A stretch of DNA of 21,222 nt from a virus. Both the position numbers and the translations under genes were made by a program. Where the stretch lies: IMG/VR virus record IMGVR_UViG_3300028735_000040, positions 1-21,222 of that record; one strand, given 5' to 3'. The notes under the pieces are model-generated. The model was not told the DNA's origin and made no database searches. It worked only from the letters and a program-made list of their open reading frames with translations. Positions 1-4,925 of this stretch are shown here, piece after piece; positions within the stretch are counted from its first letter, which is position 1; every line of letters starts with the position of its first letter.

Positions 1-12
1 GGGGCGCGGCGG

Positions 13-164
13 AGACTGTGGGGCGCGGCGGGGTTCTGGCAACGTGTGGCGATGCGGCGGAGACTGCGGGGCGCTTGGGACGCGGCGGAGACTGCGGGGC
101 GCTTGGGACGCGGCGGAGACTGCGGGGCGCGGCGGGGTTCTGGCAACGTGTGGCGATGCGGCGG
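13..164. repeat. A-B-B-A array of 48-bp and 28-bp direct repeats
   Basis: Four direct repeats all begin with AGACTG, at 13, 61, 89 and 117. The outer two (13-60 and 117-164) are 48-bp units that differ at one base. The inner two (61-88 and 89-116) are identical 28-bp units that share the first 14 and last 8 bases of the long unit. All run in the same orientation. No credible ORF lies here. The array reaches almost to the window edge and may continue to the left. Its role is unknown; a recombination hot spot, genome-end repeat or replication-associated array are possibilities. Confidence 0.85.
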
Positions 165-182
165 CTGACGCAACCTCACCCA

Positions 183-430
183 CACGCGCGGAGAATCGCA
201 GTTGCGAATCGTTCGCAATCGCCCCCGCCGTTCCGGCCGCAGCATCTCCCGCGCGCGCCGAATCGCAGTTGCATTCGCTTCCCGCCGTTTCGGCCGCAGC
301 ATCTCCCGCACCTGCTGCCACCACCCGCGCGCGCCGAATCGCAGTTGCGAATCGTTCGCAATCGCCCCCGCCGCACCGGCCGCCGCTCCCTGCGCGCGCC
401 AGGAAGCACAGTTGCGAATGATTCGCAGCC
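183..430. repeat. Four 67-76 bp direct repeats carrying a TTGCGAA dyad
   Basis: The phrase AATCGCAGTTGC, or a variant, recurs so that its TTGC cores lie at 202, 269, 345 and 412, spaced 67, 76 and 67 bp. Copies 1 and 3 contain the perfect inverted repeat TTGCGAA-TCG-TTCGCAA (202-218, 345-361). Copy 4 has TGCGAAT-G-ATTCGCA (413-427). Copy 2 keeps only the left half and a degenerate right half. GCCGCAGCATCTCCCGC follows copies 1 and 2. The regular spacing and dyad fit protein-binding iterons, such as an origin, partition or repressor site. The function is inferred; no protein-coding signal competes for this stretch. Confidence 0.75.
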
Positions 431-469
431 CAAAAGGAAACCGCCCCGCGCCAAACCGGCGCGGGGCGG
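431..469 (-). terminator. Rho-independent terminator after the zinc-motif gene
   Basis: A perfect 12-bp GC-rich stem (441-452 paired with 458-469) with a 5-base loop is followed on the minus strand by the T-rich tail TTTCCTTTTG (440-431). It lies about 20 bases beyond the stop of the minus-strand gene ending at 491. Stem, loop and T-tract are all directly visible, and orientation is set by the T-tract. Confidence 0.85.
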
Positions 470-490
470 CCCAGGCGGCCGGGGCGGCTT

Positions 491-1027
491 TCAGTTTTCT
501 TCCGCTTCCGCTTCCTCTTCACGCGCCGCAATCTCCGCGTCGGCTTCCTCAACCGTCATTTCGTCAACCGACCAAAAGCCATCGTTATCCCAAGCGGCAG
601 TGATGGCGCGGCCCCCGCCCGCGTCAATGTAGGCAAAGCCTTCGCAAATGCCGTCGCTGGGGTGCGTCCATTCGCCATCCGCATAGTTGGAAACGAACAT
701 CCCCACGTCCCGTTCATCCACAAAGCCGCGCCGCATCAGCCGGAACACGGCTTCAACCGGGTCATCAGCTTCTAGAGCCTCATTGATCGCGCGTTCAGGG
801 TCAGGCTCGACAATCTCCGCGCCGCAATCCTCGCAGCGCAGCCCTTCGGCCGGAGTTTCGTCAGTGTCGAAGATCGGGTGGATCGGGTTCCCTTCGCCAT
901 CCCTCGCGGTCAAGGGAATGCCGTGTTCGTCCGCGTCGGCCGCAATCTCCGCCTTGACAAACGCGGCCTTCGCACACTCGGGGCAATGCGTCTCCGCGCT
1001 GTAGGTGTAGGCGATAACCTTGGTCAT
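491..1027 (-). CDS. Acidic phage protein with two CxxC zinc-type knuckles
   Basis: A 178-aa protein. CPEC at residues 15-18 and CEDC at 65-68 form a likely four-cysteine zinc site; the segment between them holds GNPIHPIFDTDE. This pattern recalls small phage and plasmid proteins of unknown function. The last 25 residues are almost all Glu, Asp and Ala, making the protein strongly acidic, as in DNA mimics or host-factor binders, though that is only a possibility. ATG at 1027 follows promoter module copy 1 by about 60 bases, and a terminator follows the stop, so it is probably a separate monocistronic unit. The catalytic or binding role is unknown. Confidence 0.85.
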   Translation of the reverse strand: MTKVIAYTYSAETHCPECAKAAFVKAEIAADADEHGIPLTARDGEGNPIHPIFDTDETPAEGLRCEDCGAEIVEPDPERAINEALEADDPVEAVFRLMRRGFVDERDVGMFVSNYADGEWTHPSDGICEGFAYIDAGGGRAITAAWDNDGFWSVDEMTVEEADAEIAAREEEAEAEEN

Positions 1028-1050
1028 GGTCTTGTTCCCTTGCTGTTGCT

Positions 1051-1123
1051 GCCACCTTGCGCCCCATGCGCCCGGCTGGCATCCGAAACATAGTGGGCTG
1101 CGCGGGGGGCGGCCAATGCTATT
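1051..1123 (-). promoter_or_regulatory. Control module copy 1 (promoter plus leader dyad)
   Basis: On the minus strand, -35-like TTGGCC (1116-1111) is separated by 18 bp from -10-like TATGTT (1092-1087). The start codon at 1027 lies about 60 bases on. Upstream is GCATTGG with an A-run, a possible UP-like segment. Downstream is GATGCCAGCC and a degenerate form of the GCGCA-TGG-TGCGC dyad (here GCGCATGGGGCGC), then GCAGCAA. The same ordered blocks occur upstream of 1549 and 1751. Promoter assignment rests on the spacing and on conservation in three places; no start site is known. Confidence 0.65.
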
Positions 1124-1159
1124 TTTGCAACCCTGACCCGCGCGGCCCGCATGGCTTCC

Positions 1160-1549
1160 CTAGGCGTGAACCTTGCCATCGTCGCCGACGTAGAGATCGA
1201 AAGCGCCGAAAGCGTGGGCGGCATCCGTCAGCCGCTCGCCAACATCTCCCGCGCCGCGATCCCAGAAACCCGTGCCGTGGTAGTTGCGCGTCAGCCAAAA
1301 GTCATGCCCGATGATTTCCATCGTGGCGTCAGCCTCCGCCATCATCTCGACAATGTCGGCCGCGTTCTCGCGCAGGAAGCGAACACAATCCTCCCACATG
1401 GCGCGTTGCGTCTCCGAGTGAATGTCATGCTCCCCAAAGTTTTCGTCCATTGGGTTCCCTTCGTCATCCGTGGATGACCAAAGGGCGCAAGCGACATAAC
1501 CCTGAAAAAAGTCGAGCATGTCGGCATTGCTGAAAGGCGTGTCCCGCAT
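1160..1549 (-). CDS. Conserved phage protein with GHDFWLTRN...GFWDRG motif
   Basis: A 129-aa protein. Residues 81-99 hold the motif GHDFWLTRN-(x)n-GFWDRG, and the N-terminal half has a YVACALWSS segment and an invariant-looking DC pair. This combination is common in small phage proteins of unknown function. ATG at 1549 is chosen because an upstream GGGAGTTAGGA ribosome site and a promoter lie just before it. A longer in-frame reading back to 1669 would begin inside the promoter region and looks non-coding. Transcription comes from control module copy 2, divergent from the plus-strand pair at 1751. No enzymatic role is suggested. Confidence 0.85.
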   Translation of the reverse strand: MRDTPFSNADMLDFFQGYVACALWSSTDDEGNPMDENFGEHDIHSETQRAMWEDCVRFLRENAADIVEMMAEADATMEIIGHDFWLTRNYHGTGFWDRGAGDVGERLTDAAHAFGAFDLYVGDDGKVHA

Positions 1550-1567
1550 CGTCCTAACTCCCGTGTT

Positions 1568-1640
1568 GCTGCCCGGCGCACCATGCGCCGCGCTGGCAAG
1601 CCCGAACATAGGGGGCCGCGCGGCGGGGACCAATGCTTTT
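1568..1640 (-). promoter_or_regulatory. Control module copy 2 (promoter plus leader dyad)
   Basis: Minus strand: TTGGTC (1633-1628), 17-bp spacer, TATGTT (1610-1605), then TTGCCAGC and a perfect stem CGGCGCA-TGG-TGCGCCG, then GCAGCAA before the ATG at 1549. The element is back to back with copy 3: the two -35-like boxes lie about 35 bases apart and point outward. Both -35 boxes are preceded by GCA, giving GCATTGG in each copy. The 201 bases between 1549 and 1751 are thus a bidirectional control region with no gene. Confidence 0.7.
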
Positions 1641-1650
1641 TGTGCATGGC

Positions 1651-1740
1651 AGGGTTGCGATCTTGGCATTGGTGCGGCCCGCCAAGATCGCTATCTTCCC
1701 GGTTGCCAGCCCGGCGCATGGTGCGCGGGGCGCAGCAAGG
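1651..1740 (+). promoter_or_regulatory. Control module copy 3, with an 11-bp operator-like inverted repeat
   Basis: Plus strand: TTGGTG (1669-1674), 17-bp spacer, TATCTT (1692-1697), then TTGCCAGCC, the dyad GCGCA-TGG-TGCGC (about 1715-1727), GCAGCAA and the ribosome site AAGGGAGA before the ATG at 1751. Unique to this copy is a perfect inverted repeat GCGATCTTGGC (1657-1667) / GCCAAGATCGC (1681-1691). It encloses the -35-like box and abuts the -10-like box, as expected for a repressor operator. Confidence 0.7.
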
Positions 1741-1750
1741 GAGAAAAGCA

Positions 1751-2074
1751 ATGCGCATGGGTTTCCCGGCTGGGGGCCTTCCGCTTATTCTGAACGAAAC
1801 GCGCGAAGGCGCGTGGTATTTCGGCGGTTCGGTTCCCGCCGAGTTGGCTTATGAAACCGACGCGCCGCGCGGTGCGGCCCGGGATGAATTGTTCCAGGCT
1901 GCCGCTTTGTGCGGCCCGGGCTTGGCGCGTGATATCGCGGCCCGGCGCGGGTTTACGTTCACGCGCCGGACGTGGCCGACGGAGACGGAGGCTTTGGCGG
2001 CTGCGGATCAGGTGGGGGCGCGGGTGATGCAGGTTTGCCCCCGCGACAAGAAAGCGTGGCGGTCTTTGGCTTGA
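1751..2074 (+). CDS. Small protein of unknown function, first gene of plus-strand pair
   Basis: A 107-aa protein not recognised as a known family. ATG at 1751 is preferred over the longer frame from 1583 because the AAGGGAGAAAAGCA ribosome site lies directly before it and the earlier part is promoter DNA. The N-terminus has GGLPLILNETREGAWYFGG, then an Ala/Arg-rich helical stretch; no signal peptide, membrane segment or metal motif is seen. The next gene starts 20 bases after its stop with its own ribosome site, so the two form a short operon under control module copy 3. Confidence 0.75.
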   Translation: MRMGFPAGGLPLILNETREGAWYFGGSVPAELAYETDAPRGAARDELFQAAALCGPGLARDIAARRGFTFTRRTWPTETEALAAADQVGARVMQVCPRDKKAWRSLA

Positions 2075-2094
2075 AGGGAGAAAGGAACAGCACC

Positions 2095-2382
2095 ATGAGC
2101 AACGGCAACCGTATCTTCGCCATCCGCGTCCGGTATCTCGGGCCGACCAACACGCGCGGCGCTCGCATCCGCGCGGAGGTTCTTTCGCGCGAGGATTTCA
2201 AGCCCGTCACCGCGCCCTACGACTACGCGGCGCACAATCATGCCCGCGCGGCGCTGGAAGCCCTGGCGCGGGAGAACGGGCGGGATTGGACGTTCAGCAC
2301 CCACCCCGTAGGTTCCGATGGGGATCGCGGCGACATTTGGCTTGCCATGGAAGGCGATCCGCCCCTCGGGCTTGGCTGGTAA
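2095..2382 (+). CDS. Small protein with RIRAEVL motif, paralogue of the 81-aa gene at 2774-3019
   Basis: A 95-aa protein. Its central part, RYLGPTNTRGARIRAEVL followed by KPVTAPYDYA and GSDGDRGDIWLAMEG, resembles a small family often seen in phages and plasmids that carries a YLGPTNxRGxRIxA core; the function is unknown. ATG at 2095 follows AAGGAACAGCACC. The longer reading from 1972 overlaps the upstream gene and is not needed. It aligns along its length with the oppositely oriented 81-aa protein (RIRAEVL, KPxTxxYDxA, GxDxRGxxW shared). A strong hairpin follows the stop by about 15 bases. Confidence 0.8.
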   Translation: MSNGNRIFAIRVRYLGPTNTRGARIRAEVLSREDFKPVTAPYDYAAHNHARAALEALARENGRDWTFSTHPVGSDGDRGDIWLAMEGDPPLGLGW

Positions 2383-2397
2383 CGCGATGTGAAGCTG

Positions 2398-2431
2398 CCG
2401 CTTGGCGACATTCTCGGGTGTCGCCAAGCGG
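2398..2431 (+). terminator. Perfect 13-bp hairpin after the plus-strand pair
   Basis: CCGCTTGGCGACA (2398-2410) and its exact complement (2419-2431) enclose an 8-base loop, 15 bases after the TAA ending at 2382. No T-run follows on either side, so it may act with Rho, as a transcript-stabilising 3' structure, or as a binding site, rather than as a classical terminator. Its placement at the end of the plus-strand operon supports an end-of-transcript role. Confidence 0.55.
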
Positions 2432-2507
2432 TTGCGCGCGTCCGGTTGCTCGGGAGCGCCCGCCGACACTCCGACACGTCGGATGGCAGCACCAGGGAGA
2501 TTCACAT

Positions 2508-2777
2508 ATGCGAAGGAATGCGCATAGACCTTTGATTTCAAAAAATCGAAGATATTCCGCACCCGTTCCGATGCTTTCGGGCGGCCGTGACCCCATGGGC
2601 CGTGACGCCATGGGCCGTGACGCCAAGGCCCGTGACCCCATGGGCCAGCCCGCCGCCCCGGCCGCCGCGAGTCCGGCGGCGGCGAATCGCGCGGCGGCCG
2701 ACGGCGCGGCGGCGGGCCGGGCGGCGGCGGGCCGGGCGGCGGCGAATCGCGCGGCGCGGCCGACGGCGCGGCCCTAG
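2508..2777 (+). CDS. Possible low-complexity Ala/Arg-rich small protein
   Basis: An 89-aa reading frame. ATG at 2508 has a good ribosome site (AGGGAGA at 2494-2500). Residues 1-25 look ordinary and basic; then come four pentapeptides of type GRDxM (DNA period 15 bp, 2583-2646), then an Ala/Arg-rich tail built from repeated GCGGCGGGCCGG-type DNA. The C-terminus resembles the Ala/Pro/Arg tails of histone H1-like bacterial DNA-binding proteins by composition only. The stop TAG lies in the palindrome CTAG (2774-2777), which also provides the stop of the convergent 81-aa gene. It could equally be non-coding repeat DNA. Codon support is weak because of the repeats. Confidence 0.35.
   Translation: MRRNAHRPLISKNRRYSAPVPMLSGGRDPMGRDAMGRDAKARDPMGQPAAPAAASPAAANRAAADGAAAGRAAAGRAAANRAARPTARP
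2583..2646. repeat. 15-bp tandem repeat, four copies
   Basis: Units of the form GTGACSCCAWGGSCC recur with GTGAC at 2587, 2602, 2617 and 2632, an exact 15-bp period. Immediately to the right (about 2647-2773), GCGGCGGGCCGG-type repeats and GCGGCGAATCGCGCGGC copies extend the low-complexity block. Because the period is a multiple of three, the repeat is in frame with the possible ORF at 2508. Confidence 0.8.
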
Positions 2778-3019
2778 GCTTCGGCGGCAACCCAGTAGAG
2801 CCCGCGCTTGTCCTCGCCCGCCGGGCTTTCGCCGACAACCCAAGCCACCTTGTTCCGGCGCATGACTTCTTCGGCCGCCGCCCGGCAGTTTCTCTCGAAC
2901 CCCCAGGCATGATCATAGGTGATCGTGGCGGGCTTGTAGCCCGGCGCGAGAACCTCCGCGCGAATGCGCGAAGGCCGCGTCTCGGTGATGTCGAGAAACC
3001 GGGTCAGGACGATACGCAT
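2774..3019 (-). CDS. Small protein with RIRAEVL motif, paralogue of the 95-aa plus-strand gene
   Basis: An 81-aa protein, last gene of the long minus-strand operon. It shares RIRAEVL, KPATITYDHA, the Arg/Ala-rich helix and a GEDKRGLYW ending with the 95-aa protein at 2095-2382. The two clearly belong to one family of unknown function, though they lie on opposite strands with separate transcription. ATG at 3019 lies four bases after the stop of the 31-aa gene, with no strong ribosome site, so translation is probably coupled. Its TAG stop is part of the CTAG shared with the possible convergent ORF. Confidence 0.8.
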   Translation of the reverse strand: MRIVLTRFLDITETRPSRIRAEVLAPGYKPATITYDHAWGFERNCRAAAEEVMRRNKVAWVVGESPAGEDKRGLYWVAAEA

Positions 3020-3023
3020 GGCG

Positions 3024-3119
3024 TCAGCCCAGGACGAAGAACACGAACGCCAGAATGGCGGTCATGGAAGCGCAGAAGATTGACGCTTCCAGCAGCGTCT
3101 TGAGGTAAAAGCGCCACAT
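3024..3119 (-). CDS. 31-aa single-span membrane peptide
   Basis: The ATG at 3119 is preceded by GGAGGAAGTAAGGACC, an excellent ribosome site, and lies 5 bases after the upstream stop. The product begins MWRFYLKTLLEAS and is then almost entirely hydrophobic (residues 14-30, ending FVFFVLG), giving one transmembrane helix with a short basic N-terminus. The tight fit between two well-supported genes argues that it is real. Small phage membrane peptides can act in lysis timing or membrane targeting, but nothing here identifies a role. Confidence 0.65.
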   Translation of the reverse strand: MWRFYLKTLLEASIFCASMTAILAFVFFVLG

Positions 3120-3124
3120 GGTCC

Positions 3125-3337
3125 TTACTTCCTCCCCCAGCAAAGCGCGTTCCACGCTGCATGTCCGGCCACGGTGCGGCGGTAGAAACCGGGTTGCGGT
3201 TCCTCGATCAGCCCTTGTTCGAGCATGCAAGCGATTGTTTTCCGGCGCGTCCATCTTGGACACCTCGCGGGCCATTCCGACGGATACGGCAGGTCCCTCA
3301 GCACCTTCTGGAACGCCTTGGTCAAGTTGCGGGTCAT
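3125..3337 (-). CDS. Small basic protein, possible winged-helix-like
   Basis: A 70-aa, Arg/Lys-rich protein. The run RRKTIACMLEQGLIEE followed by a short segment and FYRR resembles the recognition helix and wing of a compact winged-helix domain; this is a weak structural guess. ATG at 3337 follows GGGGAGTGACAGCAC. It starts 6 bases after the HTH-like gene (stop at 3344) and ends 5 bases before the membrane peptide, so it is part of the same transcript. No family recognised. Confidence 0.7.
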   Translation of the reverse strand: MTRNLTKAFQKVLRDLPYPSEWPARCPRWTRRKTIACMLEQGLIEEPQPGFYRRTVAGHAAWNALCWGRK

Positions 3338-3343
3338 GTGCTG

Positions 3344-3637
3344 TCACTCCCCCCACCAAAGATCGGGCCGCGCGAACGGGACCTTCTCGCCCCGCTGCTT
3401 GGCAATCTGTTCCAGTTTCGTTGCGTAGAGCAACAGGATATCCAACGGGCAGATGTTGTTCTTGCTCATGCAACACGCGCTGTAGTGCGAATGGCTCAGC
3501 CCGATCATGGGGCCAAGCCGGTCCTGCCGGATTCCCAGGTGGCGGCGCAGCGGCTCAACGTATTCGTCCGTCAGCCGTCGGCGGCGCGCGAACACGGCCG
3601 CCTGATTGAAGTCCGGGGATGCCGTCTTGATCCTCAT
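3344..3637 (-). CDS. Small HTH-like regulator candidate
   Basis: A 97-aa protein. Residues 28-60 (VEPLRRHLGIRQDRLGPMIG, then LSHSHYSACCMSKN) have the spacing of a Cro/CI-type helix-turn-helix: a first helix, the turn around GPMIGLS, and a Ser/His-rich second helix. Residues 61-80 form another likely helix. ATG at 3637 overlaps the stop of the dNMP kinase-like gene by 4 bp (ATGA), which rules out the longer reading to 3853. It is a possible DNA-binding regulator; target unknown. Two adjacent cysteines at 55-56 are unusual. Confidence 0.7.
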   Translation of the reverse strand: MRIKTASPDFNQAAVFARRRRLTDEYVEPLRRHLGIRQDRLGPMIGLSHSHYSACCMSKNNICPLDILLLYATKLEQIAKQRGEKVPFARPDLWWGE

Positions 3638-4209
3638 GGCGCGTCGGCCCCCCGCTGCCACCACGGGGGCGGCGGGTAGCCGCGCGCGACTTCCAGCACC
3701 CGCCGCGCCGTCTCCGAGAGCCATGCTTGCCGCGCCTCCGGCCCTTCGCTCGCCGCCGGGCAGCGGGGCGCGAACAGGGCGATTCCGTCGAGCGGCAGTT
3801 CCTCGGGCGGCGGCCCAAGGGCGACGATGAAGCCGCCGTTTTCCAGAACCCACTCCGCTTCCACCCGGAAGCGCAGGTCGTCAATGACCAAACGCGGGCC
3901 GCATTGCGCGGCGCGCGCGGCCAGCGCCAACACCCAGCACCGGTCCCCGAAAGATGCGCGCGCCGCGTTGGCCCAGCAGATCGTCAGATCGCGCGGGCTG
4001 ACGCCGCCGGGGGCGCGGGGGTGCGGCGTGTCCTTGGCCGGGTGGGCGAACGCGCGCTCCACCGTCTCCCCCAGCGTGGCGGCTACGGCCGTCCGGATCG
4101 GATCGGCGAACCCCAGGCGCGCGTAGTGCGGCCTGCAACGTGTCGTCAGCATCCACGCGAGGCTTGTCTTGCCCGCGCCGTTGCTGCCAGTCAGTCCAAT
4201 AAGCGGCAT
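3634..4209 (-). CDS. P-loop deoxynucleoside monophosphate kinase-like protein
   Basis: A 191-aa protein. The Walker A motif GSNGAGKT is at residues 8-15, right after a short beta strand (MPLIGLT). A second conserved block VIDDLRF at 118-124 is typical of phage dNMP kinases and related P-loop kinases, which phosphorylate dNMPs to supply DNA synthesis. ATG at 4209 is chosen because TGAGGAACAGC precedes it; a GTG 12 bases upstream at 4221 is the alternative. The gene follows the 235-aa protein closely and overlaps the next gene by 4 bp. Family level is fairly secure; substrate is not. Confidence 0.75.
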   Translation of the reverse strand: MPLIGLTGSNGAGKTSLAWMLTTRCRPHYARLGFADPIRTAVAATLGETVERAFAHPAKDTPHPRAPGGVSPRDLTICWANAARASFGDRCWVLALAARAAQCGPRLVIDDLRFRVEAEWVLENGGFIVALGPPPEELPLDGIALFAPRCPAASEGPEARQAWLSETARRVLEVARGYPPPPWWQRGADAP

Positions 4210-4217
4210 GCTGTTCC

Positions 4218-4925
4218 TCACCCGTTCAGCAGTGTTTCAATGTCTTGGCTGCGCATCCCGAGGGCCTGCGCGATGCGGTCCCGGGTTTCGTCGTCCGCGC
4301 TCGCAAGGCGGCGGCGGAGCAACTCGGCCAGCGCCGGGCCGATCAGGTCGGGCCGGGCCACGGCGATCTCGGCGTTGTCGCTGCGCAGTTCCACGGTAGT
4401 CTCATCCACCGGTGCGCCGTTGGGCGCGATGCCAACGCGCCGCCCGATCCGAACCTCGGGGTCGGACTTGGGCGCGACCGTCGGCAGGTCCGCCCCGCCG
4501 TCAATCCCTTCCACGTGCGGCGGGGCTTGGTCAACCCGGCCCCCCGCATGCAGCACGTGTTCGCTCATCAGCATCTCCGCGCCGATCTTCACAGTCTGCG
4601 CAATGTCAAGCGCGGCGCGGGGGGCGATCTTGCCCACCAGCGCCCAGTGGATCAGCCGATCCACCGCGCGGCGGTAGGCGCGGATGGAGTCGTAGCGCGC
4701 GAAACGCTTGATCTCGGCCATCTCGGCGCTTGTGGTGGGTATGCCGGTCGCGGCGGCCACCAACTCCCCCGCGCCAACTACCAGCGGCCCCCGGAAGGCG
4801 GCGGCTTGCGGGTCCGCCGCGCGCGTCAGTTTGGACCGGATGGCCTCTTGCATCTCTGGGGGCACGTCCCTCAGCGCGCGCTCTGGCGGCTCGACTCGGG
4901 ACGGTTCAGGCGTTTTCTTCGTCAT
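4218..4925 (-). CDS. Unknown protein between the replicative ATPase and the kinase
   Basis: A 235-aa soluble protein, not recognised. A helical core at residues 65-120 (AEIKRFARYDSIRAYRRAVD, then RLIHWALVGKIAPRAALDIA) resembles helical segments of phage-encoded proteins that count or load onto DNA complexes, but no specific family is claimed. The C-terminal 50 residues (LLRRRLASADDETRDRIAQA) form another likely helical module. It begins 20 bases inside the end of the RepA-like gene, indicating tight coupling to the helicase; a helicase loader or partner is a reasonable guess. Confidence 0.8.
   Translation of the reverse strand: MTKKTPEPSRVEPPERALRDVPPEMQEAIRSKLTRAADPQAAAFRGPLVVGAGELVAAATGIPTTSAEMAEIKRFARYDSIRAYRRAVDRLIHWALVGKIAPRAALDIAQTVKIGAEMLMSEHVLHAGGRVDQAPPHVEGIDGGADLPTVAPKSDPEVRIGRRVGIAPNGAPVDETTVELRSDNAEIAVARPDLIGPALAELLRRRLASADDETRDRIAQALGMRSQDIETLLNG

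Noticed and set aside
1-430. CRISPR array
   Set aside because: Repeat units are adjacent or share their intervals, spacers are not unique and of uniform length, and no cas gene is near.
2008-2916. 302-aa minus-strand frame over the 2.0-2.9 kb region
   Set aside because: Proline/arginine-rich shadow that runs antisense to the 95-aa gene and through the repeat block; no ribosome site and no conserved motif.
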